A DNA stretch of 25,922 nucleotides, taken from contig CBHYLN010000075.1 of NCBI GenBank assembly GCA_966128725.1, forward strand, positions 1-25,922, read 5' to 3'. The notes under the pieces were generated by a model that worked only from the letters and a program-made list of their open reading frames with translations, was not told where the DNA came from and did no database searches. Positions 7,381-15,808 of this stretch are shown here, in pieces. Within the stretch, counting starts at the first letter, position 1. Each line of letters begins with the position of its first letter. This DNA is from JAFDZV01 sp966128725. Lineage in GTDB: Bacteria; Bacteroidota; Ignavibacteria; OLB7. The translations under genes and the position numbers were made by a program.

Positions 7381-10230
7381 CTACCGTGCCACGCGTACCG
7401 CCTGCGATGACATGCCTGCCCGAGTTTCCAGACGCAGATAGTAGGTGCCGCTGGCCAGCGAAACGTTACGCGGATCGAGAAGATCGAGCACCATCTCGTG
7501 CGGCCCGGCTTCCAACACGCCGTCGCCCACAACAGCCGCGCACTGGCCAAGCTGGTTGTACAGCGCCAGGCGCACACGCCCGGCCGACTCCGGACGCAGC
7601 ACAAAGGAAATTCTGGAGCGACGCCCAACCGGATTGGGCACCGGCGGGTTCAACGTCTGCGCCTGCACGACACCCTGGCCCCCCGCCCCATCACCGTTAT
7701 CAACCCCAAGCGGCGCAATCGTGGTGGTAAAGACACCGCCACCATGCGTGCCAACGGCCACAAATCCATCCTCGGGACGGGCAACCACCACGTCGACCAC
7801 CATGTTGCCGATCGTGGCCGGCCCCTCAAGCGCCCACACGGTTGAACGCCCTGCAAGCGACGTTGTGGAATACAACCCCGTGCTGGTGCCCACCAGATAT
7901 ACCGTACCGCTTCCGCGTTTGACAAACGCAAACCAGCGGCACGATGGGCCCGCGCCCGAACCGTTCGCATTCTGCTCCAGATTCCCGCCAATCGGTTCCC
8001 AATGCGCGCCGCCGTCAACCGTAAGGAAAAGGCTCTGCACACTGTAGTTCGTGAACACGGCCACCGCGCGGTCCGCGTTGAACGGGTCCACCGCGATACA
8101 TCCCACATTCCCCTTCTTCGGGAACAACGAGTCGGTAACGCTCAGCGGCACGGGGTCGCCCTGATCGGCGTTGTCGATACGGTAGACGCGGCCGCTGTCG
8201 GTACCGTAGTACAGGCGGTTGGCGGGCTCGCGCGTCGACACCCCGAATGCCGTGATATGTGTGCCGGCCGGCGTGGTCGCGTTTGCAAGCTGCTGCCAGT
8301 TCAACGTGGGCGACAGCGACGAGCCAAGCGGTATCGCGGTAAGGTCACTGTTGCGCCACAACTGATTGCCAACCGACAGGAACATCATCGAGGTGTTGGT
8401 CGGGTTCAGCGCGAACGGATTGATGAACAGGTAATTCGTGCCGCCCAGCGGATCGATGCGCGTGTAATCCTTCAGTGTCCCGTCGTCGTTCAACAGCACG
8501 CGATAGGCCTTCCCTTCCTGCTTGGAGACGTACACCGAGCTCCGGCCATCGGCAATCGCGCAGAACGATCCATCGCCGCTGCCGATCCAGTTCCACGGCG
8601 TTACGGCATCCGCCGAGGGCGCCAGCCACGTGCCATTGTCCTGAAGCCCGCCCACAACCGTATGGTTGCCCGGCGTGGCCTGGTCGATCGCCAGCATGTA
8701 GAACTGCGACGTGGTATAGCCGGCGTTCAACGTGTTCCAGGCCACCTCCGGCGCCATGATGTTGTCGGTGCGGTGCACGCCACCGTCGCTGCCGGTATAG
8801 GCAACGTTCGGATTGGCGCGCGAGTACACCATGGTATGCTGGTCGGGGTGATGGTTGGGATACTCCAGTTGCAGCCGGACGGCGCTGTCGAGCGTGACGT
8901 TGCGGTAGCCGCCAATCCACGCAACGTTGTCGGCCGTGGCAAACGCATCGGTGCTGCGATACACGTTGGTGCCGCCAATGCACACCACATTGGGATTGTC
9001 CGGCTTCACGGCGATGTGCATGTCGTAGGAGAACTGTGGATTGTAATCGCCGAACGATCCACCAAACGAGGGCAGGTTGGCCGTGCGATTTTCCCAGGCC
9101 CCGCCTGCGCCCGTTCCGTCGCCGGAGATGTACGTGTATTTCCACAGGCTGGACCACGAGGTATCGCGTTTGAAGTTGAGCCCGGGCTTCCCGGCGCCCG
9201 GCGTCTCGGCCAGGAAATACACTACGTTCGGGTTGGATGGCGTGATGCCGATCACGATCCGGCGGTACTCCGCCGGGAAACCGGTTGGCGTGATGTTCTT
9301 CCAGGCCACACCGTCGGCCGAGCGCCAGATGCCCCGCTTGGAGCCCTCGCTGCTGAGCGTTGCGTACACGACGCCGCTGTCGGTAACGGCAACATCACAC
9401 ATCGCCGAGGACGACGTGCTGGAGAGCACCGTTGTGCCCGACCACGACGAGCCGCCATTGGTGGAGCGCGAAATGCCACCGTAGGTTGCCATGTACAGCT
9501 CGTCCTGTTGCAGGTTCGATGGGTCCACCGCGATCCGCCAGACGTAGTCGTACAACTGGTCGAACGAGTGCGGCGTTCCGGAGGTAAGCCGCTGGACCCA
9601 CGTGCGGCCGCCGTCGGTGGATTTGAAGTATCCGTCGCCCCCGAAGTACGCGCCGTTCTCCGACGCGCTCGAGCCCAGTATCTCGCCCGTGCCGTAGTAG
9701 AACGTGGCCTGTTTGCCGGGCCGGGGGTCCTGCACGATACAGCTTACGCTTTGCAGTTGCGATGGCAGGGTTGTACGGGTCCACGTACGGCCGGCATCGG
9801 TGGAACGCCACATGCCGCCGGAAACGCCACCGGCAAGGATGGTATCCTCGCCGCGCATATCAAGCGCCAGCGCGCGCGTGCGGCCGCCAATGTTCACCGG
9901 GCCGCTAGGCGCCCAGCCGTAATCGGCGATCCCTGCGGACTTGTACAACCCCGATCCATGCGTCGGCAGCGTGCGGGCATAGGCCAGCTCCGCCGATCGG
10001 ATCCCCGGCGGGATCCGTCCGGTGGCCGGGTCGCGCAGCCGTGAAAGCTCCCAGCGTGCCCTTGCCGCGTTATCCTCGTAGGCCTCACCGTCGGCGCCAG
10101 GCAGGCCGTTGAGCGCCTCGCCGGCATGATGCGGCGCGCGCCGTACCGCCGGGCTCAGTATAAATCCAAGCAACAGCACGATGCAGGTGGCGGGAATCAG
10201 ACGGAGTAGCAATGCGCGTGGGTTGTTCAT
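7381..10230 (-). CDS. Secreted BNR/sortilin-like beta-propeller protein with T9SS sorting domain
   Basis: The product is 949 aa. The start at MNNPRALLLRLIPATCIVLL was chosen because it gives a signal or anchor segment (about 5-27); the 92 upstream in-frame codons are Arg/Cys-rich and unlike a leader. The body is built of BNR/Asp-box and VPS10-like repeats, for example SGGMWRSTDAGRTWTRTT, GDGYFKSTDGGRTWVQRL, GGISRSTNGGSSWSG, RGIWRSADGVAWKN and LFLTVDGGAHWEPIGGN, which form one or more beta-propellers. The last 85 residues are a type-A T9SS sorting domain: VPNPVGRRSRISFVL, VRLALYNQLGQ and ASGTYYLRLETR, ending QAVRVAR. The protein is expected on the cell surface or outside. A glycosidase role is possible but no catalytic residues can be assigned. 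Confidence 0.92.
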   Translation of the reverse strand: MNNPRALLLRLIPATCIVLLLGFILSPAVRRAPHHAGEALNGLPGADGEAYEDNAARARWELSRLRDPATGRIPPGIRSAELAYARTLPTHGSGLYKSAGIADYGWAPSGPVNIGGRTRALALDMRGEDTILAGGVSGGMWRSTDAGRTWTRTTLPSQLQSVSCIVQDPRPGKQATFYYGTGEILGSSASENGAYFGGDGYFKSTDGGRTWVQRLTSGTPHSFDQLYDYVWRIAVDPSNLQQDELYMATYGGISRSTNGGSSWSGTTVLSSTSSSAMCDVAVTDSGVVYATLSSEGSKRGIWRSADGVAWKNITPTGFPAEYRRIVIGITPSNPNVVYFLAETPGAGKPGLNFKRDTSWSSLWKYTYISGDGTGAGGAWENRTANLPSFGGSFGDYNPQFSYDMHIAVKPDNPNVVCIGGTNVYRSTDAFATADNVAWIGGYRNVTLDSAVRLQLEYPNHHPDQHTMVYSRANPNVAYTGSDGGVHRTDNIMAPEVAWNTLNAGYTTSQFYMLAIDQATPGNHTVVGGLQDNGTWLAPSADAVTPWNWIGSGDGSFCAIADGRSSVYVSKQEGKAYRVLLNDDGTLKDYTRIDPLGGTNYLFINPFALNPTNTSMMFLSVGNQLWRNSDLTAIPLGSSLSPTLNWQQLANATTPAGTHITAFGVSTREPANRLYYGTDSGRVYRIDNADQGDPVPLSVTDSLFPKKGNVGCIAVDPFNADRAVAVFTNYSVQSLFLTVDGGAHWEPIGGNLEQNANGSGAGPSCRWFAFVKRGSGTVYLVGTSTGLYSTTSLAGRSTVWALEGPATIGNMVVDVVVARPEDGFVAVGTHGGGVFTTTIAPLGVDNGDGAGGQGVVQAQTLNPPVPNPVGRRSRISFVLRPESAGRVRLALYNQLGQCAAVVGDGVLEAGPHEMVLDLLDPRNVSLASGTYYLRLETRAGMSSQAVRVAR

Positions 10231-10297
10231 GACGCCTTGATCCAGTTGTGAGATAGACACGGCACGTATCAAGCGAAAGCCGCGGCAAAGGCAGCGC

Positions 10298-10305
10298 GAA
10301 AGATA
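10298..10305 (-). promoter_or_regulatory. Candidate -7 element for the 949-aa T9SS propeller gene
   Basis: On the minus strand TATCTTTC, one mismatch from TAnnTTTG, lies about 70 bp upstream of the ATG at 10230. No convincing -33 element at the right spacing was found. Confidence 0.25.
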
Positions 10306-10331
10306 CGGGATTGCCCGGCCCGGAAAACAAG

Positions 10332-10366
10332 TGAGCCGGGCCGCCTGTGTGCTGCGGCCCGGCTCA
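10332..10366. terminator. Strong GC-rich hairpin upstream of the T9SS propeller gene
   Basis: A perfect 13-bp stem (10332-10344 with 10354-10366) has a 9-nt loop, the same architecture as the terminator at 3372-3404. It lies about 100 bp upstream of the T9SS propeller gene start. If it is a terminator on the minus strand, something is transcribed from the stretch to its right, where no confident gene is seen. Confidence 0.55.
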
Positions 10367-11111
10367 ACAATCGCGGCGCATCGATCCCCACATGAACACA
10401 ATGCGCGCGTCAATCGGACACATCGGAGGTATCTCGATTGGAATATCGGGTCCTCGGCCGCGCCTCGTGTACTGACACAGCGTTCGGACCCGATTTGATC
10501 CATCACCCGAACGTTCCCTAGTCGGTTCGGATGCCGGATCGTTGTACCCGGCCCACCAATGGCACACTACCTGCGTGTTCCCCACGTGTTTGGCATGTAG
10601 CCGAAGAGGCTGCTCCTCTTCGCCGATGATGGGCTAGATCTTGGTTCGCCGACTCGTCCCCTCCGAGCGATCGGCGCCTATACGCGATTGGGGTGGCGAA
10701 CTCTATACTCGAAACATGAGGTATACGTATGCACTGGCAAACAATCGCACAATGGGGTGATATTGGGCTAGGTGATACTAATCTCGTGATACTTATTCAT
10801 GTTTTTTGGGGTACTTGGGTGGGGATGGTACACGGGAGTCACGCCCTCAGCCCGGGCCCAGGGGTGCCTGATCCTCAAGGGCGCTACAGAGCGGGAGACA
10901 ATGCCCGCGCAGCGCGAACCACGGCCCGGAAAAACCACGGCACAGCGAACCACAGCGCTGTGAACAGTGGCGCAGCGGACAATTGCTCAGGGAGTGGATG
11001 CAGCACAGGGCAAACGCACGGTGATGGATGATGCGGGGGCAGGCGGCGAGCACTGGATGTGCATGGTACGGGCAGAACGTTGCCGCCGGCCATCTGGGGC
11101 CACCTCACGAT

Positions 11112-11137
11112 GCCTGCCCTGCCACGAGTCGGCAGGC
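11112..11137 (-). terminator. Possible terminator after the glycosidase-like lipoprotein
   Basis: A GCCTGCC/GGCAGGC 7-bp stem (11112-11118 with 11131-11137) and 12-nt loop lie 15 bp past the stop codon at 11152. There is no T-tract. An alternative fold pairs CAGGC with GCCTG at the stop-proximal side. Confidence 0.35.
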
Positions 11138-11151
11138 GCCGCCTGGGCGGT

Positions 11152-12240
11152 TTATTCGGCGGCCACCTTCCTGCCCTCCTCAACAAAACGATCCCATCCC
11201 GCACGAAGAGTGCCGTCGGCCGTGCGCAAACCCAGCGTGGCCAGGTATGCCACGAAGTTCGCATTGCCGGCAAGCCCGTAATAACGGGCCAGCGTGTCGC
11301 ACATTGCCGCAGGGAAATCGTGCAGCAGGAAGTAGTTCAGGAAGGGGATGCGAGCGCGACTGGTGTACCACGCCGAAAACACATTGCGCACAAACGTGGC
11401 CTGGGCGCCATCGGAACTGCCAAGGACTGCCGACGCCGGATACCCCACCTCCTGCAACACCACCGGCTTGCCCGCAGCCATTGCAACCATGTCCTGAATA
11501 TCCGCCAGCGCGGCGTCGGGCGTTCGGGGCGTGAAATCCGTGTTGAGCGGATAATACGTGAAGATCCAGACGTCGCTGAGGTCGTTGATGGCCTGCATGT
11601 CGGTATACGACGTACGGTTGGTGCCGTCGAACGTGGCGGTTACCCCGATCCTCGCCCCGGCGTTCTCCGATCGCAGGTAACGCACCATGTCGTCGTAGAA
11701 CCCCTTGTAGGCCGAGCGTTCCTCAGGGTGCGCCTTCAGGTACACGTCCACCTCGTTGCCGATCGAGACATAGGCCACACGCGATCGAAGCTGTGGCAAC
11801 AGCGAATCCAACAGGGCTCGGAAGCGCGCTTTGACGCGGGCGTCGGAAAACGGAAGCCCGGCCAGGTCGGCCGGCAGCTCGCGCGCGGTGGTGTTGATCA
11901 CCTGCAGGCCCACGAAGATGGTCGCGCCGGTATCCGCAGCCAGGTAGGAAAGATCGTTCCGAAGCGTGGCAAGGTTAAACGTGCCGGCGGTGGGCTCCAG
12001 CGAGCTCCAGGCTGCGGTCAGCACGTGCCCGCGCGCGCCGGCATCGCGCGCCAACGCTCCGGCATCGGCGTAATCCTGCGGTGTTGGCGGTGGGGTTGTG
12101 CGCGGCGATGCCGAAATCCCCAGCACCCGCTTCGGCGCCGGCACCGGCGGTAACTGGCCAACCTCGGTTTCACCGCAGGCGACAACAGCAAGGGACGCCA
12201 CGGCAAGCAGAACGATACGGGTATATGCGTTCATGGTCAT
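11152..12240 (-). CDS. Clan GH-A-like (TIM-barrel) glycoside hydrolase lipoprotein
   Basis: The product is 362 aa. The start at MTMNAYTRIV was chosen because a GGAG ribosome site lies 7 nt upstream; the next Met two codons later is also possible. A lipoprotein signal ends at AVVAC (Cys22). The mature part looks like a (beta/alpha)8 glycosidase. YVSIGNEVDVYL (158-168) has the Asn-Glu pair of the clan GH-A acid/base (E163). VVLQEVGYPAS (260-270) supplies a candidate nucleophile, E264, in the position seen in GH17- and GH53-type enzymes. The barrel start AAWSSLEPTAGTFNL also fits. The exact GH family and substrate are not determinable here. It is downstream of the GH25 gene but separated by a strong hairpin, so it is probably transcribed separately. 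Confidence 0.75.
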   Translation of the reverse strand: MTMNAYTRIVLLAVASLAVVACGETEVGQLPPVPAPKRVLGISASPRTTPPPTPQDYADAGALARDAGARGHVLTAAWSSLEPTAGTFNLATLRNDLSYLAADTGATIFVGLQVINTTARELPADLAGLPFSDARVKARFRALLDSLLPQLRSRVAYVSIGNEVDVYLKAHPEERSAYKGFYDDMVRYLRSENAGARIGVTATFDGTNRTSYTDMQAINDLSDVWIFTYYPLNTDFTPRTPDAALADIQDMVAMAAGKPVVLQEVGYPASAVLGSSDGAQATFVRNVFSAWYTSRARIPFLNYFLLHDFPAAMCDTLARYYGLAGNANFVAYLATLGLRTADGTLRAGWDRFVEEGRKVAAE

Positions 12241-12306
12241 CAAGCGGCTCCGTTTTCGGCACATCCACACGTTCACGGTGCAGGCGCGCCTTGCGGAAGC
12301 ATGAAC

Positions 12307-12341
12307 GCGGCGCGCCGGGGCTGCATGCACGGGCGCGCCGC
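12307..12341 (-). terminator. Terminator hairpin after the GH25-LysM gene
   Basis: A perfect 10-bp stem (12307-12316 with 12332-12341) has a 15-nt loop and lies 28 bp after the GH25 stop. It sits between that gene and the downstream lipoprotein gene. The minus-strand T-tract is poor. Confidence 0.55.
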
Positions 12342-12369
12342 TTATCACACCTGAAACTCAGGCGGATTC

Positions 12370-13194
12370 TCAGCCTGGGATCTTCAACACCTGCCCCACC
12401 GCGATCTTGTTGGGGTTGGCGATGTTGTTCAGCGATGCAATCGCCGCCACGCTTACATTGAACGAGGCGGCAATCTTCCCAAGCGTATCGCCCGCCTTCA
12501 CGGTGTACGTACGGCTTCCCGTTGCCGGCGTGCCGCCGCCAGTGGTGCCACTACCGCTACCCCCGCCGGTGTTCGGCGTGGCCGGCGTACCGCTACCGCC
12601 CGTAAGCGCCACCAGCGCATTCATATCCCCGGCGAAGCGATTGGTGTCCACATTGCCCGACACGCCCGACACCGAACCGGTCTGCGAGTATTGCCAGAAT
12701 GTCCAGGCGTTCCAGCCGGTTGGGATCTTCGGCGACGCCGCCGTGGTATAGTGCGCCACCCACAGCGGGTACGAACCAAACGCAGCGTTCATATGGCCGT
12801 TCCAGAAACCCGGGCTTGTGTAGATGATCGGGCGCTTGCCGGTGCCGGCTTCAACCAGCCCAAGCCACGTTGTGATGCCGGCGATGATCTGCGCGTTGGT
12901 GGCGGTGTCGGCCACCTCGATATCCAGCACGGCCGGCAGATCGCCAGGCCCCATCGTGACGGTGTTCAGGAAGTTCTGCGCCTGCTGGGTTGCATCCTGC
13001 GCCGGACGAAAGAAATGATACGCCCCACGAATGATACCCGCCGCCGCCATCGCCGGCCAGTTCGTGGCGAAGGTGGGGTCCACCTTCGAGGTTGCCTCGG
13101 TTGCCTTGGTAAACGCAAAGGCAGTGCCGGCGGCCTTCACGGCCGGCCAGTTCACCGTCCCCTGATATCGCGAAACGTCGATTCCCTGAAGCAT
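12370..13194 (-). CDS. GH25 muramidase with C-terminal LysM domain
   Basis: The product is 274 aa. The start at MLQGIDVSRYQG is fixed by a very strong ribosome site (GGGGAGGGAG) just upstream and by the family fold starting at once. Residues 1-195 are a GH25 lysozyme, which cleaves the MurNAc-GlcNAc bond in peptidoglycan. The catalytic region is intact: D6 in GIDVS, DIE at 91-93 (D91, E93) and D183 in NVDTNRF. A Gly/Thr/Pro linker (199-226) leads to one LysM domain (about 228-274, YTVKAGDTLGKIA to GQVLKIP) that binds peptidoglycan. There is no signal peptide or membrane segment, so export would need holin-type release, lysis or a non-classical route, as with phage endolysins. No phage genes adjoin it. 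Confidence 0.93.
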   Translation of the reverse strand: MLQGIDVSRYQGTVNWPAVKAAGTAFAFTKATEATSKVDPTFATNWPAMAAAGIIRGAYHFFRPAQDATQQAQNFLNTVTMGPGDLPAVLDIEVADTATNAQIIAGITTWLGLVEAGTGKRPIIYTSPGFWNGHMNAAFGSYPLWVAHYTTAASPKIPTGWNAWTFWQYSQTGSVSGVSGNVDTNRFAGDMNALVALTGGSGTPATPNTGGGSGSGTTGGGTPATGSRTYTVKAGDTLGKIAASFNVSVAAIASLNNIANPNKIAVGQVLKIPG

Positions 13195-13258
13195 ACTCCC
13201 TCCCCTTGGTATGGCAATCAAATCGAACAACGCGGCGCCATCATATACCCGGCAGCCG

Positions 13259-14206
13259 CTATTGATAGGTTTTGCTTGGATAGTGATTGATCTTCAACTG
13301 CTCGAACATCTGGCGCGTGGACTCGCGCTTTGCCGGATCGTTGATATCGAACCACCAGAAGTTCTCGAAGTCGCCGAGATTCATCAGCATCTGCATCGTG
13401 CCCTGCGACTTGTGCTCGGCGATCTCCCAGTTGACGATGATACGATAGTCAAGGGCATTGCGGAAACCGAACTTCTGCGAACGGTCGAACGAGAAGCTGG
13501 GCGCGCCAGCGGATATCGCCGTCAACGGATACGCCGGCAGCCCGCTGAACTTCAGCACGCTGGTGTCGTTCCTTGATGAACCGGAGCCCGCCAGCACCAC
13601 CGGCCGTTTCCCTTCGCTCATGGCCTTCACCGTCTCCAGCGCCAGGATCGTGGCCCCCTTGTGGTGACCGTGCGTGTCGGGCGTTGGCAGCAGACAGAAC
13701 ACGTAATCGTATTGCCCACGCGCCATGATCTCGGCAAGCCGCTTGCGGATCTGCGGCACATCCCACACGTACTGCAGCACCGAATCCACATTCTGCGTGT
13801 ACCGATGATCGAGCTGATCCAGGAAATAATAGCTCCGGATGCCGATGATCGACCCGGCGGCCATCAGCTCGCGCTTGCGGATGCGCGGCAGGTTCTCGCG
13901 ACCAACACGTTCGTCGGTAAGCTCCAGACCGTAATACGCCTCGGCGAGCGTTGAATACTTGTAGCCCCCCTCCCCGTTGGTCACCAGCGCAAGGTCCACA
14001 ACGCCGCCAAGATCGTGCGTGATCTTGTACACCGTGCCGGAGAATCCGGATTCATCATCCGGATGCGCGATCACGATCAGCACACGCGGCCCGGTGCCGG
14101 CCGGCGCCATGCCCGCATGCGTAAAGCCGCCCTGAGCACGCGCAAGCATCGGCGTGGCCAGCAGTATCAGCAGAAGAAGATTGGTACGTTGGGAAAGCAG
14201 GTTCAT
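13259..14206 (-). CDS. Secreted PIG-L/LmbE-family (GlcNAc deacetylase-like) protein
   Basis: The product is 315 aa. A signal peptide covers about 1-25 (LLLLILLATPMLARAQ). The Zn-dependent deacetylase core follows: IAHPDDES (46-53, with H48 and D51 as expected ligands), TNGEGGYKY, RKREL, LDQLDHRYT and THGHHKGA (178-185, with H182 as the third ligand candidate). The family removes acetyl groups from N-acetylglucosamine-type sugars (PIG-L, MshB, BshB) and includes secreted members of unknown substrate. The signal peptide places this one in the periplasm or outside, unlike cytosolic BshB. The ATG at 14204-14206 has no clear ribosome site. It lies 125 bp downstream of the permease gene on the same strand. 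Confidence 0.88.
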   Translation of the reverse strand: MNLLSQRTNLLLLILLATPMLARAQGGFTHAGMAPAGTGPRVLIVIAHPDDESGFSGTVYKITHDLGGVVDLALVTNGEGGYKYSTLAEAYYGLELTDERVGRENLPRIRKRELMAAGSIIGIRSYYFLDQLDHRYTQNVDSVLQYVWDVPQIRKRLAEIMARGQYDYVFCLLPTPDTHGHHKGATILALETVKAMSEGKRPVVLAGSGSSRNDTSVLKFSGLPAYPLTAISAGAPSFSFDRSQKFGFRNALDYRIIVNWEIAEHKSQGTMQMLMNLGDFENFWWFDINDPAKRESTRQMFEQLKINHYPSKTYQ

Positions 14207-14331
14207 GCTTGGAACGGATTGAGTAAACGAACGGTTACGGGCGCCGCGCCGGGCGTGCCGCGCCGGCCGACGCCTGTTCGACGAACAAGTTGGGCGCTCA
14301 GTCTATCGCATCGCGCAAACACCGCGCACGA

Positions 14332-15738
14332 TCAACCGGCATCGGCCTCCAGCATCGAGACATCCTCACCCCCCGCCGTGCCAAAGGGCCACTCGCCCTT
14401 GCGCCAGGCCCGGAACAGGTACACGGCCAGCCCGGAGACAATTGCCGCCAGGCCGTACAGCATGTACATCTTCGTTGCGCTGAACAATGCCGCCCACGCA
14501 ACCAGCGCCAACAGAGCGGGGATGGGATACAGCCACATCTTGAACGGCAGCCGGACCCCCGGCCGCGTGCGCCGCAACACCATCACGCCAACGGCCTGGC
14601 CCATGAACTGGATCACGATCCGCATGGCAAGGATGGCGGAGATAACATCGGCCAGCTTGGCCCGCAGGCTGAAGACGAAGGCAATCGAGAGCAGCACTAC
14701 CAGCGAGATGTGCGGGAAATGTTTGGTGGGATGCGTGCGCGCGAACACCTTGAAGAAGTTGCCGTCGAGCGCGGCGGCGTATGGGATGCGCGAATATCCC
14801 AGCGCAACCGCGAACAGCGAGGAGAACGCCACCAGCAGGATCAGGATCGTGACGGCGGTTGCGGCGTCCTGCCCGTATACCATCTCCATGAAGATGCTCA
14901 CCGGATACTTGGCCGGTTCGCCGCCTGTTGGCGCAAGCGTTTCGATCGGCACCACACCAAGCACACTCAGGTTCATGCCCAGATACAGCACGGCGATTCC
15001 GGCAATCGAGACGAACATGCTGCGCGGGATCAGGCGTTCCGGATTGCGCACCTCGCCGCCCAGGTGGCAGATGTTGTAGTAGCCCAGATAGCTGTACACC
15101 GTTTTCAGGCAGCCCGCACCAAGGCCGGCAAGGAACGAGCCGGTGATGTCGAACGCGCCGTCGGGATAGGCGAAGGCAAGCGACGCATCGAAATGTGTGA
15201 CGCCGCCGATGATGATCCACACGATGGTGCCGATCACCGCGATACCAAGGCCCACGGAGATTTTCCCGAGCGTGCCGATCCCACGATACAGCACCACCAG
15301 CAGCACGATCACCACCAGCCCGGCAATGGCATGCTGTTCGGTGAACGTCAGCTCCACCCCGAACATTCGCTTCCACAGGTAGCCGAAGTAATCGGAGAAG
15401 CCGATCGAACCCGATGCAACCACCAGCGGCGCCTGTATCATGGTCTGCCAGATGAACAGGAACGACATCAGCCGCCCCAGCTTCCCCGGCCCGTAGGATT
15501 CGCGCAGGAACACATAGCTGCCGCCCGCCCGGGGCATCGCTGCCCCAAGTTCGCTCCAGACAAATGCGTCGGTGAAGGCCAGCAGCATGCCGGCCACCCA
15601 CGCCAGTATCGATTGTGGGCCGTGCATCGCCGCTACCACCATCGAGATGGTGACAAACGGACCAATGCCCACCATGTCGATCATGTTCAGCGCGGTGGCC
15701 TGCATGAACCCGAGACGACGTTCAAGACCTTGAGTCAT
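14332..15738 (-). CDS. APC-family amino acid permease
   Basis: The product is 468 aa with about 12 hydrophobic segments. The N-terminus ALNMIDMVGIGPFVTIS (16-32) holds the GIG motif of transmembrane helix 1, which contacts the amino group of the substrate in APC transporters. SELGAAMPRAGGSYVFLRE (62-80) and GGEVRNPERLIPRS, the E..NP..IPR-type motif, are also diagnostic. It is expected in the inner membrane, importing or exchanging an amino acid, amine or related metabolite; the substrate is unknown. The last 25 residues are a short cytoplasmic tail. No ribosome site is obvious before the ATG at 15736-15738. Confidence 0.92.
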   Translation of the reverse strand: MTQGLERRLGFMQATALNMIDMVGIGPFVTISMVVAAMHGPQSILAWVAGMLLAFTDAFVWSELGAAMPRAGGSYVFLRESYGPGKLGRLMSFLFIWQTMIQAPLVVASGSIGFSDYFGYLWKRMFGVELTFTEQHAIAGLVVIVLLVVLYRGIGTLGKISVGLGIAVIGTIVWIIIGGVTHFDASLAFAYPDGAFDITGSFLAGLGAGCLKTVYSYLGYYNICHLGGEVRNPERLIPRSMFVSIAGIAVLYLGMNLSVLGVVPIETLAPTGGEPAKYPVSIFMEMVYGQDAATAVTILILLVAFSSLFAVALGYSRIPYAAALDGNFFKVFARTHPTKHFPHISLVVLLSIAFVFSLRAKLADVISAILAMRIVIQFMGQAVGVMVLRRTRPGVRLPFKMWLYPIPALLALVAWAALFSATKMYMLYGLAAIVSGLAVYLFRAWRKGEWPFGTAGGEDVSMLEADAG

Positions 15739-15789
15739 CGGCGAAGTGGTCAGAGATAGATGTTCAGTTTGGCTGGGCGGGGCAGGCTA

Positions 15790-15808
15790 CGGCCGCGTTC
15801 GGCGGCCG
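15790..15808 (-). terminator. Hairpin after the GNAT gene
   Basis: CGGCCGC/GCGGCCG (15790-15796 with 15802-15808) forms a 7-bp stem with a 5-nt loop. It lies in the 190-bp gap between the GNAT stop and the permease start. A second GC-rich imperfect stem follows at about 15833-15853. No T-tract is present, so the call is tentative. Confidence 0.35.

Larger units (their letters stand above)
10231..11151. other. 920-bp stretch without a convincing gene
   Basis: No open frame here resembles a known family. A 73-aa minus-strand frame (10364-10585, MGNTQVVCHWWAGYNDP start) ends inside the hairpin at 10332-10366 and cannot be excluded. The stretch also holds two neighbouring hairpins at 10602-10622 (8-bp stem, 5-nt loop) and 10647-10676 (6+4 bp with a 3-nt bulge). 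There is an AT-richer patch around 10690-10830 with three GTGATA direct repeats. No tRNA, tmRNA, RNase P or SRP RNA signature was recognised. Confidence 0.5.

Noticed and set aside
8002..10044. 680-aa frame antisense to the T9SS propeller gene
   Set aside because: Mirror frame of a repeat-rich high-GC gene; composition dominated by Arg, Val, His and Gly without motifs.
10640..10700. Possible tRNA because of a GGTTCG stretch
   Set aside because: No cloverleaf, anticodon arm or acceptor stem can be drawn; the bases pair better as a simple hairpin.
10729..11031. 100-aa plus-strand frame starting MHWQTIAQWGD
   Set aside because: Its second half is low-complexity Ala/Gly/Thr/Asn, no ribosome site precedes it, and no family is recognised.
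11059..12153. 364-aa frame antisense to the glycosidase-like lipoprotein
   Set aside because: No ribosome site or family match, and opposite a gene with signal peptide and catalytic motifs.
14290..15759. 489-aa frame antisense to the permease
   Set aside because: Gln/His/Arg-rich, no motifs, opposite a clear 12-helix transporter.
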